A DNA stretch of 64,000 bases from Enchytraeus crypticus (lineage: Eukaryota > Annelida > Clitellata > Enchytraeida > Enchytraeidae). This document shows, piece after piece, positions 45,114 to 55,019 of the stretch. Made by a program: the position numbers and the translations under genes. The stretch spans positions 871,001-935,000 of the forward strand of contig CAJHZI010000294.1 in the NCBI GenBank assembly GCA_905160935.1. The letters run 5' to 3'. The notes beneath the pieces are model-generated. The model was not told where the DNA came from. It saw only the letters and a program-made list of their open reading frames with translations, and did no database searches. Each line of letters starts with the position of its first letter. The first letter of the stretch is position 1.

Positions 45114-47324
45114 GGTGACAATGAAATACATAAAAATTTTTGTTGTTGTATTTTTATCACTCACACCCTCTTAGATTGTTCATTTTGGTACAAATGAGTA
45201 ATAAAAAGAATTTGGATGGATTTGGTTGATATTTAGAGGTTGCACAAGACCGCTGAAGTTTTCATCTATTATCAAGCTATTGCGGCGTTTTACATAGTAT
45301 TCAAAGTTTATTCGTTATTTATTGAATAAATTAAAATTCAATTAAGATACATAGAGATTCAGTTTAAGAAAAATAGCAACTATCTAATTTCTTGTATTTT
45401 AGCTCACAAAGCACATGGTTCATTGTTTACTTAAGTAGTCTAAATCAAAGGTTAACTAACTTACTTCAAGCGAGACAGAGAAAAGAAGAAAATCGTTCTA
45501 GAATTGAGTCACAACCAGTTCAGCAGCGTAGTAGAGCAGCAGCAACACCTACGAAACGAATCAGGGTAGCAGCTCTGATGTAGATGCGTTGGGCTTATAG
45601 GTGAAAGCTAGTGTACCTTCGAAGAGAAGGAAGACTACCGCGATCGTAAGTTCTGAAGTTTCTGCTGCTTTAGATCGATCAATGATAAGCGACAGAAATG
45701 CAGTATATGTTTTGGCAGCTTCTGCACATTCTTTGGGAATAGATCCTAGCAAACTTACCAGTAATCGGGAATTATTGAGACAAGTTCGAAGAAAGAATTG
45801 AGCGATAGTAGCTAAAGAAATCAAAGATTCCTTTGCCTGTGATTCCTCGTTAACGGTTCACTGGGATGGTAAACTGTTTCCAGCTCTACAATCAAAAGAA
45901 TCTGTTGACCGATTGGCTATTCTCGTGTCAGGTGAAGGTACCATGAAGCTTCTCACAAAGATACACAGTAGTACTGGTGAAGCCCAAGCAACGGCGGTCG
46001 TCAGTTTAATTCAAGAATGGAATTGAATGATCGCATATGTTTCATGTCAATCGACACGACTGCGAGCAACACGGGACGGAGAAGTGGAGCTTGTATGCTC
46101 CTCGAACAGAAGCTTGGCCGCAATCTTATCAGCTTGCCATGTAGACATCATGTGATGGAGTTAATAGTCGCAAAAGTTTTTGATTCGCTTATAGAGACAT
46201 CAAGCGGATCAAAAATTAGACTCTTTCAGAGATTTTCAGACTTCTGGACTACCATCGATAGGCACGAGTTTGAAAGCGGAGTAGCCGATCGTCATATCGT
46301 GGCAGCTGTCTCAGTTGTAACGTTGTGATAACTATAGAGAGCTTCTTCAGCTGTCTCAACTCTTTCCTGGAGCTGAAAGTTTGGGAGATGTTACTATTCA
46401 TCAACCTGGAGCTGTACATCGGGCAAGGTGGATGTCTAAGTTGATGTACTCTCTGAAGATTTTTCTCTTCCGATCTCAGTTTAAGCTGACAGAGCGAGAA
46501 CTCATAGGACTCCGTCGATTCAACGTTTTTGTGATCAAGGTGTATTTGAAAGCGTGGTTTACCTGCCAATGTCTAACATCAGCTCCACGCAACGACCTGT
46601 CTCTGCTCAGAGACATAAAGACATACAAGACCTTGGATGAATCTGTTGCATCGACAGCTATGAAGAGTTTCTCCAACCATCTGTGGTATCTAAATGAGAC
46701 TCTGATTTTGGATTGGCTTTTTTGATGCAGATGTTACTGTTGATGAAAAAGTTGACATGATAAGAGCGCTTGAAAGCGAAGGTTCATATGACTATCCACC
46801 AAGCAGAATTATTGTTGACGATAAAACTACCAAGAAAAAACTATCTGATTTTATAACAGGGAATGCTAGGAAGGTGTTCATAGCTCTTAACGTGGATTAG
46901 GATTTTCTAGAAGAAGATCCAAGTACATGGGACACAAATGACGTAGACATTAAAGCTCGGAGAAAGGCAGGTCAAATAAAGGTCGTGAATGACGCTGCTG
47001 AGCGCGTCGTTGAGTTTTGTCAATCGTTGAAAGGAGTGCTTACTAACCATGAAGAACAGAAACAGTTCCTGTTATTGATTGTGGAGAATCATAGATAGCA
47101 TTATCCTGACTTAAACAAGTCAACGGTAGTCAAGGAAACTTTTAATCATAGACAGTTTTTTCAATAAGTAGGTCACATATATATAATATTCGAGTCCGTT
47201 GTGCAACCTCTAAATATGAATGGATTCTCATAGAATTTTCTAAATTTAACTTTTGCATAGAAATGAACATATTTAGAGGGTGTGAGCATTAAAAATATCA
47301 ATTTTCATTTTTATTGTCACGCTA
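45111..47324 (+). mobile_element. 2.2-kb inverted-repeat DNA transposon inside (TA)n
   Basis: The left end TAGGGTGACAATGAAAT and the right end (minus strand) TAGCGTGACAATAAAAAT are inverted copies. Further paired blocks are CTCACACCCTCT and ATATTTAGAGGTTGCACAA (about 45230-45248 and 47200-47217), so the repeats span about 130 bp. Both flanks are long (TA)n tracts (to 45110 and from 47325), as if the element had inserted into one TA microsatellite. The interior is a broken transposase-like gene. Superfamily unassigned. Confidence 0.75.
45440..47165 (+). pseudogene. Transposase-like protein remnant
   Basis: The plus-strand reading changes frame several times: RQRKEENRSRIESQPVQ; then SVPSKRRKTTAIVSSEVSA and DRNAVYVLAASAHSLGID; then SIDTTASNTGRRSGACMLLE; then RNLISLPCRHHVMELIVAKV; then NDAAERVVEFCQS and NHEEQKQFLLLIVENHR. 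The blocks IDTTxxNTGxxxGACxLLE, LPCRHHxxE and VNDAAERxV...EEQKQxLLxxVExHR recur in a set of transposase-derived invertebrate proteins known to me only as uncharacterised, perhaps hAT-like. Multiple in-frame stops show that it is dead. Confidence 0.65.
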
Positions 47325-47342
47325 ATATATATATATATCACG

Positions 47343-47398
<56 letters not shown>

Positions 47399-47628
47399 TT
47401 CAGTACCAGAAAGCAGAATTCCACAGAGACTCACAAATATAACTTCAACGTTTTCTCAAAAACGCATTTGCCTTAGAAATATCTTGTTTAAGATTGACAT
47501 GTCTATAATCTAATGCAGTAACATAGGGTTTTCACTGAAAGTGGTATGCCATTTTGTAGGGGTTTTTAAAAAATGTGCCGAATAATATTTTATTTTTTAA
47601 ATTACTTATTGCACTATTCCAATCTCAG

Positions 47629-47746
47629 ATAGGCGCTGATATGTTTGAGGATGGAAAGTTAAAGAAATTGACTCGTTCTTCACTACAGTATATGAATTAT
47701 GGTCAACTACAAGTTCTAGTCAATGATCTACACGCTCAAATAGAAG
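47629..47746 (+). CDS. schip1: SCHIP1-like, coiled-coil exon 1
   Basis: The acceptor is AATCTCAG and the exon starts ATAGGC in phase 0. It reads IGADMFEDGKLKKLTRSSLQ, then YMNYGQLQVLVNDLHAQIE. This is the hallmark SCHIP1 segment (xTIGQLQVIVNDLHSQIE in vertebrates, family knowledge). The donor GAAG|GTCGGT leaves phase 1. Isoleucine and leucine spacing fits the start of a coiled coil. Confidence 0.92.
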
Positions 47747-47883
47747 GTCGGTGTCCGATCCACGTTCAATGAGCTATCATGTCAAATATGAAATATAGGA
47801 ACAAAGTGTATGCATATTAGTGAGTACAACGTGTTTGAGTCAATAGTACTACCATGATCTATAAGTAAAATGGCTATTATGTA

Positions 47884-47887
<4 letters not shown>

Positions 47888-47939
<52 letters not shown>

Positions 47940-48150
47940 AGTGCACTGTCTACTTGCACGTCCATTGTATGTAATGCCTCCACTCTTCTCTGTCTTCTGC
48001 TGTCCTCGTCATGCCCACATCTGAGTGGGTCTCTAAATCATCTAACATACCTAATCTCGGCCTGTCTCTGCCTCCATTTTCTTGCATTCTGCCTTTCTAT
48101 GACCACTTTTGGTAGACTTTCCCCCTTTAGAATGTGTCCTATCCAACTCT
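47888..48150 (+). repeat. (CT)n tract and family D element
   Basis: A pure CT run to 47935, then GTGCACTGTCTACTTGCACG, GTAATGCCTCCACTCTTCTC and TCATGCCCACATCTGAGTGG, shared with 21.95 kb. Confidence 0.65.
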
Positions 48151-48873
48151 TCGTAAGATTTCTTTATGCATTTATAAACTGTCTATATGTACTAACTGTC
48201 TCCAGAATGAAGCCATTCTGTATATACTTTATATATGTAAAACTATATATAACAGCATAGTAGACTATGTTAATATGAATATGTAACACCGCGACTCTAA
48301 TTTGACAACAATTTCTTTATACATTCTATTATTTAAATTACTCAAACTACTCACTTTTTTCGTCATTTAAAATACTTCTAGTGGGCTTAATGTCATTTTA
48401 TATTTGTTTCACTGTGTACATTTTGATGTTTTACTTAATCCTGATAACAACTGAGACTTACATAACATCTCGTACGGCTGAGAAATCGGGCGATCCCACG
48501 TTCGATTTAGTTAAAAACCATAAAATGAATTGCTTTAAACATTATACTATTTTTTGTTAAACATCTTGAAAGTAATTGCGTTAAACGCCATAAAATTGAC
48601 TGTTAAACATCATAAAATGGATTTTTCTTAATCCTTAGAGTTGGTTTTTCCTAACAGCTAGGCCCCGGCCCCTATATTTAAATTTATATTTAATTTTATC
48701 AGTTAGATTTTTTAAATTGATTAACTTAATTGATTATTTAGTCAAAAATGAATGACGATCAACCTACGACGTAAATTAATGTAATCCTTTTCAAATCAGT
48801 CAAATATCTCCAGATAAAATGAATTGATTTTGATACTAATTTGATTCTAATTTGATTGTTTTTTATCGTGCAG

Positions 48874-48967
48874 CTCACAACACAGAGTTGATGCAGTTGT
48901 TACAGGAACGAGATGATCTTCACATGGCTCAGGATTCGATGCTCGTCGACATCGAAGACTTAACGAG
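48874..48967 (+). CDS. schip1: SCHIP1-like, coiled-coil exon 2
   Basis: The acceptor is TTTATCGTGCAG. With the carried base it reads AHNTELMQLLQERDDLHMAQ, then DSMLVDIEDLTR, matching the SCHIP1 block EELVQLLxxRDELHxEQDAMLVDIEDLTR nearly residue for residue. The donor ACGAG|GTAGCC leaves two bases of the final Arg codon. Leucines at heptad spacing form the self-association and merlin-binding coiled coil (family knowledge). Confidence 0.93.
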
Positions 48968-49002
48968 GTAGCCAAAGTGTAGGGCCAGTCACTATAGTCA
49001 GT

Positions 49003-49275
49003 CATCATCATCATCATCATCTTCCCTTTAATCTCAGTTTAACTAGGATCGGGATATGAATGGACCTTCCCCAATCCTATTTGTCCCATACCGTATTAAA
49101 ATCTCTTCCATTCGTTTTAGAAAATTTTGTGGCAATTTCTGGACCCTTGGCGCTCACCAACCGAATGCCTTTCTGAAGTTAGTTTGGATCTGAGTGCTTT
49201 AGTCGTCTTCTACGACACGTGCAGTCACCGGTTGGTGTATTCTTCAAACAACCCGGACACAACACGGGGATTATT
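49003..49275 (-). repeat. Family B element, near complete
   Basis: (TCA)n, TTAATCTCAGTTTAACTAGG, GAAAATTTTGTGGCAATTTC, GCTCACCAACCGAATGCC, CTACGACACGTGCAGTCACC and CAAACAACCCGGACACAACA. Confidence 0.8.
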
Positions 49276-49958
49276 AGCAGGATTGTCAGTATTTGACTGT
49301 CAGGGATGGACTATCACTATAGTCAGTAATGAACAAATAATGTAACCAATAAAAATGAAGCAATGGAAAAGTAATGGAATTAATTCTCTATAGACGTTTG
49401 CTTTTCAGTGACATTTTGATTGAACCTCGATAAAAATGTAAGGGAATGCACTGTCCATGCTTACCAGTCATTCAGTAAATCAACCAATCGTTCGTTCTTT
49501 CATTGAGATCAATCAACTAATCAGTCAATAAATCAATCAATCAATCACTCAATAAACATCTTCTAAAACTATCAGGCAGAATGCAATAGCGGCGCTAAAT
49601 GGACATATAGAAGCCAAGTATATAACCTTAAAGACAAGAAGGAACAACCAGTGTAGCATTTAGCATGTAGTTAGGACAAGCCTAATGTAGTAGAAGATAT
49701 CTCCAATTAACCAGACTTAACTTCATATTTTTAGTTCTCATTTTCTTCAGGTGTGTCTGTGCGATTCAAACTCATATATTATATAGGACGTAGTGGGTTT
49801 AATGTCAATGTTAGAAACATAAGGCTTCTTTTAAGCAAGTCGACACATTCGAGCTATCGTTACAAAATACTAATTAAAGCTTATCACAGCTTTAAGCCAC
49901 AAAGACTTATTTTGAGTAAAATGTAAAGACCAAAAATCTTTAACGACTCAGGTTATTT

Positions 49959-50076
49959 GAGGTGATGTCGGTAAGTTATTCGACCGCGGATCAGTATGTG
50001 GGGGGTTCAAATCCTGGGCTCGCCCGTCACTGACATCGCTTTCGAGTGAGGAAACTGACGTTAACATTAGCCTTTT
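49959..50076 (+). repeat. SINE-A copy
   Basis: GGTGATGTCGGTAAG, TTCGACCGCGGATCAGTATG, GGTTCAAATCCTGGGCTCGC and GAGTGAGGAAACTGACGTTA. Close to the family consensus. Confidence 0.8.
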
Positions 50077-50445
50077 TAATGAAATCTGAAACGTCACATA
50101 TAAGTATCTAAAAAGATAATGCATTGTTTTTGAGTTTAACGTCAAGATCAGAAGCTCGATGGGCTTTTCTTTAAGATGTCAAACCCGACCATCGCCGTTT
50201 TAATAGATATAGAATACAGCCTGTATGATCTCATCAATGCTGTATGCCATGAAATATCAGTGGAACGTGCGTGCGTGTGTTTGCGTGAATGTGTTGTTGT
50301 TTGTGTGTGTGTGTGTATGTATATGTGTGTGTGATGTGTTGTGTTTGTTGCGTGTATGCTGGTTAAACCGGTAGCAAGCGTAGGTTAAAGCGGATGAGCA
50401 GAGCAGTGTTCCAATTATGCTTGCCTGTGTGTGTGCACTAGAGGG

Positions 50446-50477
<32 letters not shown>

Positions 50478-50519
50478 CTACGAGCGAGATACGAATTTTT
50501 ATTTATATTTTATTTTCAG

Positions 50520-50580
50520 ACGGGCAAAGGAATATGAAGCTAGAATCAGATCAAGGAATCTCAGTGAGACGTCTCAATAG
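50520..50580 (+). CDS. schip1: SCHIP1-like, last coding exon
   Basis: The acceptor ATTTTATTTTCAG ends at 50519. Its first base completes AGA (Arg) from the previous exon, then RAKEYEARIRSRNLSETSQ and stop TAG 50578-50580. The phase fits exactly, and the position and length match the short tail after IEDLTR in known SCHIP1 proteins. A variant poly(A) signal ATTAAA lies at 50889-50894. Confidence 0.85.
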
Positions 50581-50649
50581 TTCAGTCACTGTAGAGAACA
50601 GATTCGAATTTTTCTTATCAGGCGACTAAATGAGTAAATCCAACGCCAA

Positions 50650-50755
50650 GTTTAACGTCAGTTTTATTTCTCAGTGGCATGTCAGTGGATTTGAACACCG
50701 TACCTTTACTGATCCGCTATCGAACAACATGTAGACATGCCACTGGCTCAGCTAA
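50650..50755 (-). repeat. Diverged SINE-A relative
   Basis: The reverse complement reads GCTGAGCCAGTGGCATGTCT, CGGATCAGTAAAGG, GTGTTCAAATCC, CACTGACATGCCACTGAGAA and ACTGACGTTAAAC. It is in the probable SCHIP1 3' UTR region. Confidence 0.6.
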
Positions 50756-51548
50756 ATAAGAACACACTGTGCAAGTTTATACGTTAAAGTTTGAACTAGT
50801 ATAACGCTATAGGCGTTCAATGTTAGAGGCCAAAATTGTGTACATTAAAAATGGGAGATAGGGTCAAAATAATATGTAAAGTAATAATATTAAATTTACT
50901 AAATTAAGAGCATGCTCATTATGCCCCCCCCCCCTTCCTGTCTAGAACTATAGAAACCGAGTCGATCTTTAACCCGTACCATGTGCAAATTCACTATCTC
51001 AAGCATATGTACAGTGTATTTAGAAAATGTGAGGCTTTCCGTTATTTTAAAACGACATGAATTTGTCATGCGAATTTGACGAGAGGCCCAAAAAAGAAAG
51101 GCGGCCATATTTGCCCGAAAAATACTATGAACTTTGTTCATAACTTATAGACCTACCGTTCAAACACGTTGCTCTAGCAGCCAACTCGATTATCTTTGTC
51201 TCACTCATTTTCTAATGTTAATCTGCTAAATTCAAAGTCCGATATTAATATTCCTACATTCAGCTTTTACGTTCTTGAACGAGCACATATCGACCACCAC
51301 GTGGATCCTATCACAAAGGTGATGACTCTAACAAACCATATACCAGCTTTTAGCTTGAAACATATGACGCTCGACTTCATAACGTACATAACGGCACACT
51401 GGGTCAGGAAGCACAGATGCTTGTTTAAGACCCATTTCCTCGTTCCTCTCCATGGTTATTAGTAATAGTTGCCTTTTGATGGCGCATCAATTGCAGCCGG
51501 CGCGGATTTAAGAATAACCTTCCATCACCCTGGGATTTTTTCCTTCCT

Positions 51549-51668
51549 AAGCTTTTACCAACACTCGGTCTTCCAAGGTGGTCACCCATAAAGTACTAAC
51601 CGAGGTCGATACAGCTTAACTTCGATAATTGACGCGCAACTAAACCAAGTGCGCTAATCCCGCCGTCT
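51549..51668 (-). repeat. 5S-rRNA-like sequence (5S-derived SINE or pseudogene)
   Basis: The minus strand reads GAAGTTAAGC, CTCGGTTAGTACTT, ATGGGTGACCACCTTGGAAG and ACCGAGTGTTGGTAAAAGCTT. These match the 3' two-thirds of animal 5S rRNA in order (AAGCTAAGC...GGTTAGTACTTGGATGGGxGACC...GGGAATACCGGGTGCTG), including the internal control region. The 5' third instead reads GCGGGATTAGCGCACTTGGT, which is not 5S-like. It is not a functional 5S gene. Confidence 0.65.
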
Positions 51669-51712
51669 GACTTCTAAAGAGGATTTCCATTTTTTAACAT
51701 ATTTAGCAGGAG

Positions 51713-51920
51713 TTGTGTTGTGTCCGGAATGAAGAATAGACCAACCGTGGACGAAAGGTGACAAAGCACTGAGATTCAAACCAACGTCAGAAAGGGCATT
51801 CGGTTGGTGGGCGCCTAGGCTTCAGAGATTGCTATAAAATATTATAAAATGAATGGAGAAGGTCTATTCGTATCCCAATTCTAGGTAAACTAGGATTCAA
51901 GGGAGGATGATGATGATAAA
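51713..51920 (+). repeat. Family B element
   Basis: TGTCCGGAATGAAGAATAGA, AAACCAACGTCAGAAAGGGC, TTCGGTTGGTGGGCGCCTAG, TCTATTCGTATCCC and GGGAGGATGATGATGAT tail. Confidence 0.75.
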
Positions 51921-52305
51921 GATTAACAGAAGAAAAATTGAAATACATTTACGCTGTCTATCGAATAAAGTCTTAATTCTATTAAACAGTGCGCAGACAG
52001 ATAAATGTAATTCTTGCAACTAGAGTATCTCTCGAAGTATATATTAAAACTAAATCGTTTTGATTCCATAAAAACACAAACAATTCTACTAAATAAAACA
52101 GAAAGATAAATAGCACATCACGTTTATTTAATAGCACATTTCAAAGTAAGACAATTTGAAATATTAACTATAGCATACGATCCCGAAAAGGAAGCATTTT
52201 TACCAATTATAGGGAACGTAAGCCAATAAAATCATAAACTGTCAAGCCTTAGGTAAATAAATAAACGCCTACAGATCCTAACTGCTTACACTATCTAAAA
52301 GCATA

Positions 52306-52418
52306 GCAGAGCCAGCGGCAAGACCGGTTAAGTTGCCGACTGGCGCTTCGTAGGTGTTTGGTTCAAATCCAATCCTTGCCATTCATAGATATCCTTTCGA
52401 GAGATGAAATTGACGTTA
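52306..52418 (+). repeat. tRNA-like SINE, SINE-A-related
   Basis: GAGCCAGCGGCAAGACCGGT, B box GGTTCAAATCC, CCTTTCGAGAGATGAAATTG and ACGTTAAAC. The body differs from SINE-A but head and tail correspond. Confidence 0.5.
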
Positions 52419-52429
52419 AACGCGGTAAA

Positions 52430-54190
52430 ATGCACGGTATAAACATGACTACTGAAGTATCCATGTCCACAGATAAGATAACTACTTATATATAACTAGT
52501 TAACTAGTTGATAAAGCTATCTCCTTGGAAGAGATGTATTACAAGTGTAATGAAATAAAAATTAAATTCGTTGTTATCACGACACAAAGATTTGCTATGC
52601 CACAATTAAGTTTATAAACTGCATACAGTGCGTAGTAGTAATTCTAATCTGTAACAGATTACGACTACACTGTCATCATCAAAAGATGCGGACAATGACG
52701 TTAAATCATTATTATATTTATATTGTTATTAATGGAACAGACAATGACCATTCATGTTTAAATGGTAATAAATTCGATAGCAAGTTTATATTTTAATCCG
52801 AATTTTCATTAAATCTTGCTTCATTTAAATGAAGCGCAAAGTCTATTTTATGGCACAACTCTAATATTGTCAGCATAAACAATTTAATGCCTGCCAACTG
52901 CAACATATCAAGTGGAAGGCGCATGTATAATCGTTGGCACATAGTGTTGCATTACTAATATCGATAAAAGAAAAGACGATTCGGCGTTCATATTATCAGA
53001 CTGGTTTGCTCGCTTTCAATTCTATTAATGTCTGGCTTAAGCGACCATTACTTAGCCGATCGAACACGAGACCGGATTATCATGCCATTTATTCACCCTA
53101 GGGTTTCAGCTTCTAGCAAGCTATTTGGTATTCTAAAAGGATAACACTTTACTATTAGTAGACCAAACATAAATGGTGTCTTTACTCGAGGTTAAATAGC
53201 TTTTGAAAAGTTTTCAGTAAACGACCCAATCGGTAGCAAGTTTAACTTTTAAGTGAGATGAAGCGTGTTCGATTTCTTCATCTATTTCTATTATATTCAA
53301 CTAGCTAAGATCTAAGGGAACATTTGACAAAGGCATTACCTTGAATTTGCAGCCTGTTTGTACCTCATACACAAAACTAACTTCATACTATTGTAGTTTA
53401 ACCGATCTAATCGGAATCTTTAAATCGATACATCGGTACTACGACTGATTCTTGTGATTATAATAAGGATCGTTACCGGAAAGGTTTCAAATTCGAAAAG
53501 TGCACATGTGAAACAGTCAATAATCAATACTAATGGCATTAATTAAATTATTTTATCATTAATAACGGTGAATAATAAAGGTGTCAGATGGTCATTAAAG
53601 GTTTGATATGATATGAACGCCATAGGAACGACATTAAAGAACGTTAGAGCCATTTTTCTAGAAATTAAAGAATTGCACTTCAGAACTGTCGTAAACTTAA
53701 AAATCTTCTGAAGCATATACTCAATTAGTTCAACTGTTACTGCCTAATAAAAAATCATGTCTATAAGTTGAAAGAGGAGATGCACTCTCCCACATACACG
53801 GCGGGTAATTGAAACCTGAACCTCTTGAAACAGTATTTCACATAAGCTCTGCGCTAAGCCGCAGCGTCACAGAGGTCATTCAACTCACACTTTAACGTCT
53901 ATTTTGGTGTCACAGAGCCACAGGTTAGACATCATAAGACTGGAATTAGAACCAGTATCTCCCTGCTACAAAACAAGTGCTCCACCAACTCACTAATCAA
54001 ATCGATAAAAATAGATTTGCAAAGAGTACAACAGTCTCGACGTCATCGACTCACCCGATGAGAAAATGAACGTATAACGCAAGCTATTACAGCAAGACAT
54101 ACAGTTTATTCATGCCACAATGCGACATTTAATGTCAAAACAATATAACGTATGATACTGTTGTAGAAACTGCTTCAAGCGTGATGTCCT
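52430..54190. other. Intergenic stretch
   Basis: No gene. Around 53930-53995 a minus-strand tRNA-like pattern (GGTTCTAATTCCAG) suggests another old SINE. Confidence 0.4.
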
Positions 54191-54192
54191 CT

Positions 54193-54326
54193 GATGAAGC
54201 CAGTGGCGATGTCCAGATATTCGACTGAGGATCAGTAGGTGCGGGGTTCAAATCCTTGGTTCACCTGTCACTGACATCGCTTTCGAGTGAGGAAACTGAC
54301 GTTAACACTAGCTTTACCAGCTTTCT
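54193..54326 (+). repeat. SINE-A copy
   Basis: GATGAAGCCAGTGGCGATGT, GGGGTTCAAATCCTTGG, TCACTGACATCGCTTTCGAG and CTAGCTTTACCAGCTTT. It lies next to the 42-bp minisatellite. Confidence 0.75.
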
Positions 54327-54354
54327 TTACTACGTAAATGGGTCCACATGATTC

Positions 54355-55005
54355 TTCTCATCGTAAACCACAACAGTGTAGCCTAAGAGACCCATAGGTC
54401 CATCGTTTACCACAACAGTGTAGCCTAAGAGACCCATAGGTCCATCGTTTACCACAACAGTGTAGCCTAAGAGACCCATAGGTCCATCGTTTACCACAAC
54501 AGTGTAGCCTAAGAGACCTATAGGTCCATCGTTTACCACAACAGTGTAGTCGAAGAGACCTATAGGTCCATCGTTTACCACAACAGTGTAGCCTAAGAGA
54601 CCTATAGGTCCATCGTTTACCACAACAGTGTAGCCGAAGAGACCTATAGGTCCATCGTTTACCACAACAGTGTAGTCGAAGAGACCTATAGGTCCATCGT
54701 TTACCACAACAGTGTAGCCTAAGAGACCTATAGGTCCATCGTTTACCACAACAGTGTAGTCGAAGAGACCTATAGGTCCATCGTTTACCACAACAGTGAA
54801 GCCTAAGAGACCTATAGGTCCATCGTTTACCACAACAGTGTAGTCGAAGAGACCTATAGGTCCATCGTTTACCACAACAGTGTAGTCGAAGAGACCTATA
54901 GGTCCATCGTTTACCACAACAGTGTAGCCTAAGAGACCTATAGGTCCATCGTTTACCACAACAGTGTAGTCGAAGAGACCTATAGGTCCATCGTTTACCA
55001 CAGCC
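54355..55005. repeat. 42-bp minisatellite, about 15 copies, open in one frame
   Basis: The unit on the plus strand contains GGTCCATCGTTTACCACAAC, AGTGTAG and CTAAGAGACC. Two variants (GCCTAAG and GTCGAAG) are interspersed in a partly alternating order. Since 42 is divisible by three, the minus strand keeps a 228-codon frame with a 14-residue unit VVVNDGPIGLFDYT or VVVNDGPIGLLGYT. No signal peptide, splice context or homology supports a protein, so it is annotated as a repeat. Confidence 0.85.
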
Positions 55006-55019
55006 TCAATGAACACGAC

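Noticed and set aside
47881..47935. (CT)n tract as a splice acceptor tract for another SCHIP1 exon
   Set aside because: It is followed by repeat family D, not by an AG plus open phase-1 frame. The true next exon at 48874 fits exactly.
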